Shown: positions 16,857 through 25,728, numbered from the stretch's first letter. The stretch is 34,995 bases of DNA from an uncultured Saprospiraceae bacterium (GCA_937981555.1 CALJOK010000107.1:1-34995), one strand, 5' to 3'. Numbers and translations: made by a program. The notes: generated by a model not told the origin, from the sequence alone.

Positions 16857-17960
16857 ATGAAATACCAAATCCAAAACATCCACGAAATCGACTCCCCTGC
16901 CCTAGTCGTTTATCCGCATTTAATTCAAAAAAATATCGACCGCATGAAAGAAATTGTAGGCGATGTCAATCGATTGCGACCTCATGTCAAAACTCATAAA
17001 ATGGCTGAAGTCGTAAAAATGCAAATGGACAATGGTATCAAAAAATTCAAATGTGCAACTATTGCTGAGGCTGAAATGCTAGGACAAGTTGGCGCCGTAA
17101 ATGTATTGTTATCCTATCAACCTGTTGGGCCAAAAGTTAATCGTCTAACAGCAATTGTCGAGCAATTTCCGCAAACAAGTTTTGCTTGCTTAGTTGATGA
17201 TGCTAGTGCCGCTGAAAACATTTCAACTACTTTTTTAGCTAAAAGTAAAACGATTGAAGTCTGGTTAGATTTAGATGTGGGACAACATCGAACGGGTATT
17301 TTTGCTGACCAGCGGGCGCTTGATTTATTTCTTTTTTGCAAAAAACTAGCAGGAGTTACTCCAGTTGGATTCCATGTTTATGATGGACATATTCGAGATG
17401 ATGATTTTGAAAAAAGAAAAAAAAGAAGTGATGAGTGTTTTTTATTAGTAGAAAAATTATTGACTCAACTTGAAGAATTAGGTCATCAAAAACCTAAAGT
17501 TGTAGCTGGAGGATCTCCTACTTTTAATGTTCATGCTTTAAGAGATAATGTGGATTGTAGCCCTGGAACTTGTTTATTTTGGGACTATGGTTATCAAAAA
17601 ATGTTACCTGAACAAAAATTCAATTGGGCAGCCCTCGTCATCAGTCGAATCATTTCTAAACCAAGTCATAACTTGCTTTGTGTCGATTTAGGACATAAAA
17701 GTATCGCTGCTGAAAATCCATTTCCACGAGTTCATTTTTTAAACTTACCTGATGCCAAACAAATTTCTCAAAGTGAAGAACATTTAGTTTTGGAGGTGGG
17801 AGACAATTCAAAATTCAAGGTAGGTGAAGTATTATACGGAGTGCCGATTCATATTTGTCCGACTTGTGCCTTGTACGAAAAAGCGATTATAGTTGATGAA
17901 GGTGGTTGGGCAAAAAAAGAATGGAAAGTAATTGCGAGAGATCGAAGGATAACTATTTAA
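16857..17960 (+). CDS. PLP-dependent D-serine dehydratase / D-threonine aldolase-type enzyme
   Basis: 367 residues with the alanine-racemase-like N-terminal barrel. LRPHVKTHK carries the likely PLP lysine at K45, and VWLDLDVGQHRTGI, GFHVYDGHIRD, VVAGGSPTF and SPGTCLFWDYGY follow the usual order. The C-terminal domain has VPIHICPTCALYE, giving H332 and C334 as a His-x-Cys metal pair. From memory, vertebrate D-serine dehydratase uses His-x-Cys zinc ligands, while characterised D-threonine aldolases use His-x-Asp. This points to D-serine (or another D-3-hydroxyamino acid) as substrate, but it is inference. The stop lies three bases from the stop of the convergent gene, with no terminator visible between them. 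Confidence 0.88.
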   Translation: MKYQIQNIHEIDSPALVVYPHLIQKNIDRMKEIVGDVNRLRPHVKTHKMAEVVKMQMDNGIKKFKCATIAEAEMLGQVGAVNVLLSYQPVGPKVNRLTAIVEQFPQTSFACLVDDASAAENISTTFLAKSKTIEVWLDLDVGQHRTGIFADQRALDLFLFCKKLAGVTPVGFHVYDGHIRDDDFEKRKKRSDECFLLVEKLLTQLEELGHQKPKVVAGGSPTFNVHALRDNVDCSPGTCLFWDYGYQKMLPEQKFNWAALVISRIISKPSHNLLCVDLGHKSIAAENPFPRVHFLNLPDAKQISQSEEHLVLEVGDNSKFKVGEVLYGVPIHICPTCALYEKAIIVDEGGWAKKEWKVIARDRRITI

Positions 17961-17963
17961 AAA

Positions 17964-18509
17964 TTAATTTTCTGAGAACCGATAACCAACATTGATATTG
18001 AAAATTACATCAGTATCAATATCACCGATTACGATATTCGTTGGATTAGGATATAGATAAACCTTGTCTCCAAATAATTTACCTAATCCCATATTGACTT
18101 CAAAACTCACTCTTTCTCCTGCCCATTTTCTACCAATAATAAGTCCTGTAGCCAATCCTGATTTTCGGTTAGCATTATCAAAATTATCTTCTTCATAATT
18201 TTTAATAATTAACATTTGCGGTCTCAAATAGAATCCTATAACATAACGATCTATCCCCCAGCGAGTATTAAAATAATATTTCCCTGCCAATAACAGATTA
18301 GTTCCTGATTGAGGACGACCATTAATTGTTTTCCCAAAAATACCTCCTACGCCTAATTCCAAACTAAGATCTTCGGTAAAACTATACTCCACCCCAAAAT
18401 ACGGACGATCCAAAAATGCTCCAAGCACATTGGCCTTCAATTCAACTTGAGCCATTGAATAAAACTGTAACAATATATTTACAAAAAACAATAGAAGAAT
18501 CTTTTTCAT
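17964..18509 (-). CDS. Small outer-membrane beta-barrel protein, paralogue 1
   Basis: About 181 residues from the ATG at 18509 (MKKILLLFFVNILLQFYSMA, then Q), a signal peptide. An ATG three codons upstream (18518) is an alternative. The mature part has alternating strands (VELKANVLGAFLDRPYFGVE, LLLAGKYYF, VIGFYLRPQML, INVGYRFSEN) of a small barrel, close to DUF3575-type proteins. It aligns along its length with the next minus-strand gene: both have a [V/I]ELK..[V/P].GA.. opening, a LxxAGKYYF centre and a VGYRF end. The pair arose by tandem duplication. The function is unknown. Confidence 0.8.
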   Translation of the reverse strand: MKKILLLFFVNILLQFYSMAQVELKANVLGAFLDRPYFGVEYSFTEDLSLELGVGGIFGKTINGRPQSGTNLLLAGKYYFNTRWGIDRYVIGFYLRPQMLIIKNYEEDNFDNANRKSGLATGLIIGRKWAGERVSFEVNMGLGKLFGDKVYLYPNPTNIVIGDIDTDVIFNINVGYRFSEN

Positions 18510-18537
18510 GCTTATCATTCTCTAAATATAAAAAAAA

Positions 18538-18567
18538 GATCGTCCACAAAGTGAACGATCTTTTTTT
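18538..18567 (-). terminator. Terminator between the two paralogous barrel genes
   Basis: A 10-bp stem (GATCGTTCAC/GTGGACGATC on the minus strand, with one U-G pair) closes a three-base loop. It is flanked by A7 and T9 tracts, so a poly-T run follows in either direction. It lies after the stop of the gene ending at 18589. Confidence 0.85.
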
Positions 18568-18588
18568 TTAATATGCTGTTAACAATTC

Positions 18589-19155
18589 TTAGTTGTCACC
18601 TCCGAATCGGTATCCTACAGCTAATCTTCCAAATCCATCAATACCTAATGAAGGAATTTCATAAGTATTTGAATTGTCGTTATAAGTATTTTTAGCTCCG
18701 AATGCTCGTCCTAATCCGAATCCAATTTCAAATATGATACCTCTTGCTCCTACCCATTTGTAGCCAGTCATCAGACCTACTCCAAAAGCAGATTGCTTAT
18801 ATCCATAATCAAAATTATCAGATGTATCATTGTCCTTGTATGTAAGTGTTCTAGGTCTTAAATAAGCACCTGCATAAAATTTATCACATCCGTCATCTGG
18901 ACTAAAGTAGTATTTTCCTGCTACTAAAAAACTAAAACCTGATCGTTTTAAATCTTCTCCAAAGTCAATAGCAGAACTTCCATAAACAAAACCAAGTCCT
19001 ACTTCGATACCGATATCTTCATTCACTAAATATTCTCCCACAATATCAGGATTGTTAAATAATGCTCCAACTGGATTAATTTTTAATTCAATCTGAGCAA
19101 TTGAAGTACTTGAAACTGCAAATGCGAAAAATGCTAGTACAATAAGTTTTTTCAT
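18589..19155 (-). CDS. Small outer-membrane beta-barrel protein, paralogue 2
   Basis: 188 residues from the ATG at 19155, which begins a standard signal peptide (MKKLIVLAFFAFAVSSTSIA, then Q). The reading frame extends 37 codons further upstream, but that extension would place the signal internally. The mature part repeats the pattern of the neighbour (IELKINPVGALFNNP, FLVAGKYYFSP, AGAYLRPRTLTYKD, GFGRLAVGYRFGGDN). It is a predicted 8-stranded barrel of unknown function. A terminator separates it from paralogue 1, so the two may be expressed independently. Confidence 0.82.
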   Translation of the reverse strand: MKKLIVLAFFAFAVSSTSIAQIELKINPVGALFNNPDIVGEYLVNEDIGIEVGLGFVYGSSAIDFGEDLKRSGFSFLVAGKYYFSPDDGCDKFYAGAYLRPRTLTYKDNDTSDNFDYGYKQSAFGVGLMTGYKWVGARGIIFEIGFGLGRAFGAKNTYNDNSNTYEIPSLGIDGFGRLAVGYRFGGDN

Positions 19156-19546
19156 AAAATGATTTTTTTGAGAATTAATAAATATCTTTTGTCGGTGTAA
19201 ATAAAGTACTAAAAATTGGATATGAAAAGTTTTAGCAACTAAAATAACGTTAAATTTTATCCACATTGTTAATACTTTAATTCCGGTTTTCTCATCATAA
19301 ATTTCATTCCATTTTTACTGTATTTTTCACACTAAGTTCAAAAACCATTGGTAATTCAACGTTTTCCCTCAAAAAATAACTTTTAAATAACAAATTTATT
19401 AGTTTCTATTTTCGTTTTAAAAAGTCATAATAAGTAGTTGAGAATATTTTCCTAAATTTGGGAATTACACCTTTGCCTTGAGCAATTTTTTAACTAATGC
19501 GTTATAATAAAGCTCCTATTTCTAACAGATAAAATATTATACAAAA
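19156..19546. other. Divergent intergenic region
   Basis: 391 bases between divergent genes. The only signal I can point to is TAAATTTG at 19453-19460, a -7-like box facing the M48 protease gene; no -33 element is present at the expected distance. I see no hairpin, repeat or convincing small gene. Confidence 0.4.
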
Positions 19547-21004
19547 ATGAAAAAGAGTAACATCATTTGGACAAAAACATTTTTTCTAACCCTTGCCATT
19601 CTGATTATTTCAGCTTGTTCTCGAAATCCAATTACTGGAAAAAAAGAAGCATTCGTTATGTCAGAATCCAAAGAGCAATCCTTGGGCGATCAATCTGATC
19701 CAAGTATTGTAGCAAGTTTTGGTTTATATCCAGATCAAACTTTGCAAAAATTTATCGATTCCAAAGGTCAACAAATGGCTAGAATTTCTCATCGAAGTCA
19801 TTTGAAATATGAATTCAAGATTTTGGATTCTCCGGTTGTCAATGCCTTCGCACTTCCTGGTGGCTACGTTTACTTTACCCGTGGAATTATGGCTCACTTT
19901 AATAATGAGGCAGAATTTGCAGGAGTACTTGGTCATGAGATTGGACACATCTCAGGACGACACTCTGCTAAGCAACAACGGAACGCCATCCTTGGTCAAG
20001 TTGGTTTGATTGCAGGTGTAGTACTTTCTAAACAGTTTGCCAACTACGCTGAATCTGCGGGCCAAAGTATGCAATTATTAATGTTAAAGAATGGCCGTGA
20101 CCATGAAACTCAATCCGACCAAATGGGGGTAGAGTATTCTACTAAAATTGGCTACGATGCAAAACATATGGCTGAATTTTTCAAAACTTTAAATCGATTG
20201 TCAGGTGGTGACGAAGGACAACGAATTCCTACTTTTATGTCTACTCATCCTGATCCATTAAACAGATATTCCAAAGTTGGACAATGGGCAAAAGAGGAAC
20301 AATCAAAATATCCGAGCAAAACTTTTAAAGAAAATCGTAATCAATATCTACGAATGTTGGAAGGGTTAATTTATGGGGAGGATCCTCGACAAGGATACAA
20401 AGAAGGAAATACCTTTTATCACCCTGAGTTGAAATTTCAATTTCCTGTTCCAACAAATTGGCAATTGGCGAACTCTCCTCAGCAAGTTCAGATGGCACCA
20501 AAGGATGGAAAAGCGATGATGATTTTCACATTGGCTCCTGAAAAAACATTGAACGAAGCGGCTAATAATTTTGTCACAAAAAATAAATTGCAAAAGAAAG
20601 AAGATAATAATTTGACAATCAATGGATTCCCTGCAAAAGCAATTGTTACAGAACAAGTTAACGAGCAAGGAGTTGCGGCATTAAGAATTGTCACCTACTT
20701 CATCCAAGATGCCAGCACGATTTATATGTTCCATGGAATGGCGGAACCTGCGAGTTTTATGGCTTACAAAAATCTTTTCCGAAATACGATGGAAGGATTT
20801 GCAAGGTTAACTGACCAAGCTAAAATTAACGTACAACCAGATCGTATCCATATAGAATCAATTAATTCCCCAACAACACTTTCTGCTGCTTTGCGAAATG
20901 CAGGTATTAAATCTGACCGTTTTAAAGAGATGGCAATTGTCAATGGAATGGAATTATCTGATAAATTACAAAGAGGTCAATTGATCAAAGTTTTGAAAAA
21001 ATAA
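19547..21004 (+). CDS. M48-family metalloprotease lipoprotein (BepA-like)
   Basis: 485 residues. The signal sequence ends in a lipobox (ISAC, Cys24), so it is a lipoprotein. The M48 domain shows ALPGGYVYF (102-110), the zinc motif HEIGH (130-134) and the third ligand E187 within HETQSDQMG, followed by STHPDPLNR. After about residue 270 a separate domain (GNTFYHPELKFQFPVPTNWQ) precedes a LysM-like end (TTLSAALRNAG, AIVNGM, LQRGQLIKVLKK). The fusion of M48 with these C-terminal parts is common in periplasmic quality-control proteases, which degrade misassembled outer-membrane proteins; that role is inferred. A terminator follows directly. Confidence 0.92.
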   Translation: MKKSNIIWTKTFFLTLAILIISACSRNPITGKKEAFVMSESKEQSLGDQSDPSIVASFGLYPDQTLQKFIDSKGQQMARISHRSHLKYEFKILDSPVVNAFALPGGYVYFTRGIMAHFNNEAEFAGVLGHEIGHISGRHSAKQQRNAILGQVGLIAGVVLSKQFANYAESAGQSMQLLMLKNGRDHETQSDQMGVEYSTKIGYDAKHMAEFFKTLNRLSGGDEGQRIPTFMSTHPDPLNRYSKVGQWAKEEQSKYPSKTFKENRNQYLRMLEGLIYGEDPRQGYKEGNTFYHPELKFQFPVPTNWQLANSPQQVQMAPKDGKAMMIFTLAPEKTLNEAANNFVTKNKLQKKEDNNLTINGFPAKAIVTEQVNEQGVAALRIVTYFIQDASTIYMFHGMAEPASFMAYKNLFRNTMEGFARLTDQAKINVQPDRIHIESINSPTTLSAALRNAGIKSDRFKEMAIVNGMELSDKLQRGQLIKVLKK

Positions 21005-21015
21005 TCACCTCCGTC

Positions 21016-21056
21016 AGCCGTGCCATGGTTCATACCGTGACACGGCTAATTTTTCA
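21016..21056 (+). terminator. GC-rich intrinsic terminator
   Basis: AGCCGTG/CACGGCT forms the base and CATGGT/ACCGTG (with one G-U pair) the upper stem, separated by a single C-A mismatch. AATTTTT follows. Its high GC content stands out from the surrounding AT-rich DNA. It ends the M48 protease transcript. Confidence 0.8.
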
Positions 21057-21075
21057 CAACCAAAAATAGGCATCT

Positions 21076-21699
21076 ATGAAACACCTTCCCATCCTCCTAC
21101 TCTTTTTATTTTTTGGAAAAAACACTTTCGCTCAAGACACGATCTCACTAAAAAATGCTTCCTTCGAATGGAGTTCCGCTCTTGCCAATTCAATTCCTTC
21201 AGGTTGGGAAATTTGTAGTAGACCAAACGAAACACCTCCTGATGTTCACTCAAAAAATACGCGACATTACAAAGTAAATCATACTCCTAAAACAGGAAAA
21301 AATTTTATCGGCTTAGTCGTTCGATCAAATTTCACTTACGAAAGTATTCATCAAAAACTCAAGACAAATTTACAAAAAGGCAAATCCTACAAAATGCAAA
21401 TGTATGTTGCCATGTCTGATACTTTTAAAAGTCATGATTCCAAAACTGCTCAACTAGCCTCTTTTACTACTCCTGCGATTGTTAGAATTTGGGGAGTAAA
21501 AAACAAATGTGAAACCCTCGAACTACTCTACGAAAGTCAACCCATCAATCATATAGAATGGAAAAAATTAGACATTGAATTCATTCCTCAAATGGATCAT
21601 GATCGAATTTTGATTGAAGCATTCTATGATAAAATGATAACTGATCCTTATAATGGAAATATATTGATAGATGGATTTTCAGAAATTATTGAGCAATAG
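21076..21699 (+). CDS. Secreted protein with jelly-roll (carbohydrate-binding-like) domain
   Basis: 207 residues starting with a signal peptide (MKHLPILLLFLFFGKNTFAQ). The mature part is one beta-sandwich: LKNASFEW, PSGWEIC, KTGKNFIGLVVR, IHQKLKTNLQKGKSYKMQMY, PAIVRIWG, CETLELLYESQP and DRILIEAFYD. I recognise this domain as the N-terminal module of some Bacteroidota OmpA-like and gliding-associated proteins; here it occurs without an OmpA or sorting domain. Carbohydrate binding is a guess from the fold. The next gene starts 26 bases downstream, though their functions seem unrelated. Confidence 0.7.
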   Translation: MKHLPILLLFLFFGKNTFAQDTISLKNASFEWSSALANSIPSGWEICSRPNETPPDVHSKNTRHYKVNHTPKTGKNFIGLVVRSNFTYESIHQKLKTNLQKGKSYKMQMYVAMSDTFKSHDSKTAQLASFTTPAIVRIWGVKNKCETLELLYESQPINHIEWKKLDIEFIPQMDHDRILIEAFYDKMITDPYNGNILIDGFSEIIEQ

Positions 21700-21725
21700 T
21701 TTCTATGTTTGTAAAAACATAAAAA

Positions 21726-22718
21726 ATGGCTCAAAAGAAGAAAGTTCAATCTAACACAAAACCGAAATTACATCCTCGAAATCCTCATCGAAAACGATAC
21801 GATTTCGAAAAACTAATTGAGAGTTGTCAAGAGCTTGCTCCTTTTGTGATCAAAAATGATTACGGCCAAGAGTCAATTAATTTCTTCGACCCTGAAGCAG
21901 TAAAAATGTTGAACACCGCTTTGCTCAAACATTTTTACGAATTAGATTTTTGGGAAATCCCTCCTCAATTTTTATGTCCTCCTATTCCAGGACGAGCAGA
22001 TTATATTCACCACATTGCAGACCTTTTGAGTGCTTCGAATGATGGGAAAATTCCAACTGGGGAACAAGTAAAATGTCTCGACATTGGAGTAGGTGCAAAT
22101 TGTGTTTATCCAATTATTGGAAATAAATCTTATGGTTGGAAATTCGTTGGAAGTGACATCGACCCAAAATCTGCCAATGCTGCCAACAAAATTATCGACT
22201 CCAATCCTAGTCTAAAAGATCAAATCGAAATCCGTTTTCAAAAAAATAAAAGAAATATTTTTAGTGGGATTATTCAAAAAGGAGAACACTTTGATTTGAC
22301 GATTTGTAATCCTCCTTTCCATGCCTCTGCTGAAGAAGCAGCCAGAGGAACCAACCGAAAATTGAAAAATCTGACTGATGAAAAACCAACCGAAACAGTT
22401 TTAAATTTTGGAGGAAAAAATAATGAATTATGGACAAAGGGAGGAGAAAGACAATTTATCAAAAACATGATTCAAGAAAGTAAGGACTTCGCCAAGTCAG
22501 TTAAATGGTTTTCCACTTTAGTTTCTAAAAAAGCCAACCTCAATGCGATTTATGATGCGCTACAAAAAGTAAAAGCCAAAGAAGTCAAAACCATCCCAAT
22601 GGGCCAAGGTCAAAAAATCAGTCGTATTGTAGCATGGACTTTTTCCCAACAAAACACTCCTAATCCTCCACCAAAATCAAAGAAGAAACGAAACGCAAAA
22701 AGTCCTTCCACAGAATAA
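21726..22718 (+). CDS. rlmF: 23S rRNA (adenine(1618)-N(6))-methyltransferase RlmF
   Basis: 330 residues, cytosolic. A Lys-rich N terminus leads into [17 protein letters not shown] and [18 protein letters not shown], both characteristic of RlmF (YbiN). The SAM-binding motif [13 protein letters not shown] begins at residue 117, and the catalytic NPPFH motif lies at 195-199 followed by [17 protein letters not shown]. The enzyme methylates N6 of A1618 in 23S rRNA. The C-terminal tail is basic. Length and order of motifs agree with the family. Confidence 0.93.
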   Translation: MAQKKKVQSNTKPKLHPRNPHRKRYDFEKLIESCQELAPFVIKNDYGQESINFFDPEAVKMLNTALLKHFYELDFWEIPPQFLCPPIPGRADYIHHIADLLSASNDGKIPTGEQVKCLDIGVGANCVYPIIGNKSYGWKFVGSDIDPKSANAANKIIDSNPSLKDQIEIRFQKNKRNIFSGIIQKGEHFDLTICNPPFHASAEEAARGTNRKLKNLTDEKPTETVLNFGGKNNELWTKGGERQFIKNMIQESKDFAKSVKWFSTLVSKKANLNAIYDALQKVKAKEVKTIPMGQGQKISRIVAWTFSQQNTPNPPPKSKKKRNAKSPSTE

Positions 22719-22781
22719 AAATTTTATCAAAATAAAACCTAATTTTGCGCCACAATTCACTTTTGAAATCTTAATTAAAAT

Positions 22782-23996
22782 ATGAAAATTGCCATCATTG
22801 GAGGAGGCGCAGCAGGTTTTTTTGCAGCCTTTTCTGCCAAGGAAAATTACCCAGACTCGCAAGTTGCTATTTTTGAAAAATCAAGAAATTTTCTCTCCAA
22901 AGTAAAAATATCTGGTGGCGGTAGATGTAATGTGACCAATGGTTGCACCGACATCAAAACCCTCTCGAAGGCATATCCTCGTGGCGGCAATGTACTCAAA
23001 AAAGCCTTCCATGCTTTTAGTACGCAAGACACGATAGACTGGTTTGAATTGCGTGGTGTTCCATTGATGACGCAAGAGGACAATTGTGTATTTCCAGTTT
23101 CTCAGGACTCCCAAAGTGTGATAGATTGTTTTCTGAAACAAACTAAAATGCTGAATATTAAAATTCATTTAGGACGAGGAGTTAAGTCTATCCATCCAGC
23201 CAAAGGACAAATAAAATTAGCTTTTAACAAAGATGAATTTCCAGATGAAACTTTTCATAAAGTGATCGTTGCCACAGGAGGTTCTCCCAAACGAAGTGGA
23301 TTGGAATGGTTGGAAAAATTAGGTCATAAAATTGCAGATCCTGTTCCTTCTCTTTTTACTTTTAATATGCCTTCCGACCCCATTCGCGAATTGATGGGCA
23401 TCGTGGTTGAAGAAGCTTTAGTCAATATTCAAGGCACCAAATTAAAATCAGATGGTCCGTTGCTCATCACACATTGGGGCATGAGTGGCCCAGCTATCTT
23501 AAAGCTTTCTGCCTTCGGTGCAAGGCTATTGAGTGAAATGAATTATGAATGTAAAGCTCAAGTAAATTGGGTCAACGAAGTGAATGTTGAAATCGTTAGA
23601 GAAGAATTGCAAAAAATTATAACAAAACATTCCCAAAAACTATTAACCAATTATCGACCTTATCTTTTACCCGAAAGACTCTGGCATTACTTGCTCAAGA
23701 AATGTGATTTTCCAGAAAACAAAAGATGGAATGAGTTAGGAAAAAAAGGATTGAATAAACTCATCACTATTTTGACCAACGATATTTATCAAGTAAAAGG
23801 TAAGACTACTTTCAAAGAAGAATTTGTGACTTGTGGTGGTGTCAGTTTGGAAAGTATTAATACGAAAACGTTCGAAAGTAAAGTTTGTAAAAATTTATAT
23901 TTCGCAGGTGAGGTGATGGATTTGGATGGAATTACAGGGGGTTATAATTTTCAGTCAGCTTGGACGACGGGTTTTATTGCAGGGAAATTTTTATAA
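22782..23996 (+). CDS. HI0933-family FAD-dependent oxidoreductase (BaiN/RdsA-like)
   Basis: 404 residues. The N-terminal dinucleotide-binding loop is GGGAAGFFAA (residues 7-16), then SGGGRCNVTN, HVIVATGG-type strand (VIVATGGSPKRSG), and the C-terminal FAD segment NLYFAGEVMDLDGITGGYNF followed by QSAWTTGFIAGK. This is the 'NAD(P)/FAD-dependent oxidoreductase' or 'aminoacetone oxidase family' whose biochemical role is unsettled. A TAATTTTG box at 22740-22747 upstream fits a Bacteroidota -7 element, although no -33 partner is seen, so the gene may have its own promoter. Confidence 0.9.
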   Translation: MKIAIIGGGAAGFFAAFSAKENYPDSQVAIFEKSRNFLSKVKISGGGRCNVTNGCTDIKTLSKAYPRGGNVLKKAFHAFSTQDTIDWFELRGVPLMTQEDNCVFPVSQDSQSVIDCFLKQTKMLNIKIHLGRGVKSIHPAKGQIKLAFNKDEFPDETFHKVIVATGGSPKRSGLEWLEKLGHKIADPVPSLFTFNMPSDPIRELMGIVVEEALVNIQGTKLKSDGPLLITHWGMSGPAILKLSAFGARLLSEMNYECKAQVNWVNEVNVEIVREELQKIITKHSQKLLTNYRPYLLPERLWHYLLKKCDFPENKRWNELGKKGLNKLITILTNDIYQVKGKTTFKEEFVTCGGVSLESINTKTFESKVCKNLYFAGEVMDLDGITGGYNFQSAWTTGFIAGKFL

Positions 23997-24080
23997 ATCT
24001 AATAGACTAAAATAATTTACGTTGGAATCTTTTTTAGCAAAATGAGGTTGAACCTTTTTTTAATCTAAAACATTTTCATC

Positions 24081-24626
24081 ATGAATTATTGGGAAGGAAA
24101 AAAAGTCAGGTTACGAAGTCTTGAACGGGAAGATCACGAGTTCTTTTATAATTGGAATTTAGATACCTCCACTCAAAAAAACTTAGCTTGGATTTGGTTT
24201 CCAACTTCAAGCACTTCTATAAAAAATTGGATCAAGACCGAAGAGGAAAAAGATCCAATGAATGAAGAACACTATTTTGTCATTGAAACTTTGGAGGGAA
24301 AAACGGTCGGCTCAATTACTGCTAATTCCATCAACAAAAATGATGGGACCTTTAGATATGGTCTCGGGATTATTGCATCGGAACGAAAAAAAGGATACGC
24401 TTCTGAAGCGATTAAAATTTTCGTCAATTATTATTTCAATGAATTAAGATTTAATAAAGTGAATGCAGGAGTGTTTGAGTTTAATGAAGGATCAATCAAA
24501 CTACATGAACGATTTGGAATGATTCAAGAAGGAAGACTTCGCCAAAATAAATTTACGAATGGAAAATTTTGGGATCTTTTACTTTTTGGAATGACTAAGG
24601 ATGAATTTAATTCAAAGTATAAATAA
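24081..24626 (+). CDS. GNAT-family N-acetyltransferase (RimJ/RimL-like)
   Basis: 181 residues. It begins with VRLRSLEREDHEFFYNWNLD. The acetyl-CoA motif ERKKGYASEAIKIF (R/QxxGxA) lies near residues 109-122, followed by NKVNAGVFEFNEGSIKLHER and FGMIQEGRLRQ, the usual end of ribosomal-protein-type acetyltransferases. The acceptor cannot be read; candidates are a protein N terminus or a small amine. The palindromic element begins at the stop codon, so it supplies the sequence that follows this transcript. Confidence 0.88.
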   Translation: MNYWEGKKVRLRSLEREDHEFFYNWNLDTSTQKNLAWIWFPTSSTSIKNWIKTEEEKDPMNEEHYFVIETLEGKTVGSITANSINKNDGTFRYGLGIIASERKKGYASEAIKIFVNYYFNELRFNKVNAGVFEFNEGSIKLHERFGMIQEGRLRQNKFTNGKFWDLLLFGMTKDEFNSKYK

Positions 24627-24847
24627 AAATATTTCGTAACTATTCAGCAAGGAGCATCGCTATGCGCTGCCATCCTTTTTATTGCTTTTTACTACCAATG
24701 GAAATGGCGCTATGCGCCGATTACAATAAAATAAAAAGGGAGCAAAATAGTTTACGGCGCATAGCGCTATTCCCATTGGTAGTAAATATAAAATTTACAA
24801 TCTTGCAGCGCATAACGATGCTCCTTGCTGAATAGTTAAAATATTTC
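24626..24847. mobile_element. MITE-like nested palindromic element with flanking direct repeat
   Basis: Outer arms at 24637-24670 and 24805-24838 match as inverted repeats at 33 of 34 positions. Inner arms at 24690-24719 and 24755-24784 match at 28 of 30. The whole can fold as one nested hairpin or cruciform, with short GCGCTATGCGC-type palindromes inside the arms. A 10-base direct repeat, AAAATATTTC, flanks it at 24626-24635 and 24838-24847, overlapping the outermost base of the right arm, as expected of a target-site duplication. No coding frame of note lies inside. It fills the gap between two convergent genes. The likely class is a non-autonomous miniature element; a REP-like extragenic palindrome is the alternative. 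Confidence 0.65.
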
Positions 24848-24849
24848 TA

Positions 24850-25722
24850 TCAAAAGCTGGAAGATAGTTTCTCTAAATTGTCCTCCAGTTTTTTTGGTAC
24901 AAACCCAAATGTAAATGTATTGTTAGAATCCAATGAAACATCTGCAGGACGTTTCGCTGGCATGTTCACATCTTTTTGCAAAGACGGAATAATTAAGTTT
25001 TTATCCAATCCAAAATGTTCCGCCATCTGCGTTGCAAATTCAAAACGAGACATTCTTTCTAGCCCACCTAAATGAAAAATGCCCTTGGCTTTATTGTTGA
25101 GCAAAGCAAAAATTCCTTGCGCTGCGTCACCTCCAAAAGTGGCAGTTCGGTATTCATCAGTAAAGCAATAAACATTTTTCCCTGCCTGCAAATTTCGCAA
25201 CCAAGCATTCATAAAACCTAATCCATTTTTAGGCAAACCATACATCAAAGGCATGCGAGCAATAATTGCTTTTGGAAAAACTTTCAAAACTTTTTGCTCT
25301 GCTTCTAGTTTTTGTTTTCCATAAACCATAATTGGATTCGGTGAACCAGTTGTGGTATACGGCGCATTTTTTCCATCAAAAACTAGGTCGGTGGAAGTGA
25401 ATAGGAATGAAATATTTTGCTCAGCGCAATTACTAGCCAAGTGTTCTGTTACTTTGACATTGATGATTTCTGAAAGAGGATTTTGTTCGCAGTAATTTGG
25501 ATTTGAGTTAGCTGCTAAATGTAAAATGGCATCAGGTTGATGTTTTTTTAGAAAATTAGAAACGGCGGATTGATTGGTCAAGTCAAGTTGTTCGAGTTGG
25601 ATATTTTTTAGCTCAAGTTTAGTTTTGTTATAAATTCCTATAAGTTGAAAATCACTTTGCGCATGTTCAGCGATGTGCCAACCGAGGAAACCTGAGATAC
25701 CTGTAACGAGTAGTTTTTTCAT
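24850..25722 (-). CDS. RmlD-like sugar-nucleotide/NAD-dependent reductase
   Basis: 290 residues of the extended SDR fold. The nucleotide-binding loop is TGISGFLG (residues 7-14). ILHLAANSNP and SFLFTSTDLVFDG follow, then the active-site pair YGKQK (YxxxK), then PKAIIARMPLMYG. The pattern matches RmlD (dTDP-4-dehydrorhamnose reductase) and related substrate-binding SDRs, without a clear sign of the true sugar. It is the last gene of a three-gene run, six bases after the multipass protein gene. Its link to the transporter is unknown. Confidence 0.85.
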   Translation of the reverse strand: MKKLLVTGISGFLGWHIAEHAQSDFQLIGIYNKTKLELKNIQLEQLDLTNQSAVSNFLKKHQPDAILHLAANSNPNYCEQNPLSEIINVKVTEHLASNCAEQNISFLFTSTDLVFDGKNAPYTTTGSPNPIMVYGKQKLEAEQKVLKVFPKAIIARMPLMYGLPKNGLGFMNAWLRNLQAGKNVYCFTDEYRTATFGGDAAQGIFALLNNKAKGIFHLGGLERMSRFEFATQMAEHFGLDKNLIIPSLQKDVNMPAKRPADVSLDSNNTFTFGFVPKKLEDNLEKLSSSF

Positions 25723-25728
25723 GTGTTT

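Noticed and set aside
19156-19266. 37-codon N-terminal extension of barrel paralogue 2
   Set aside because: The signal peptide starts at the ATG of 19155 and matches that of its paralogue; the extension has no counterpart there.
24626-24847. Autonomous insertion sequence
   Set aside because: The 222-base region has inverted arms but no frame able to encode a transposase, so only a non-autonomous element is supportable.
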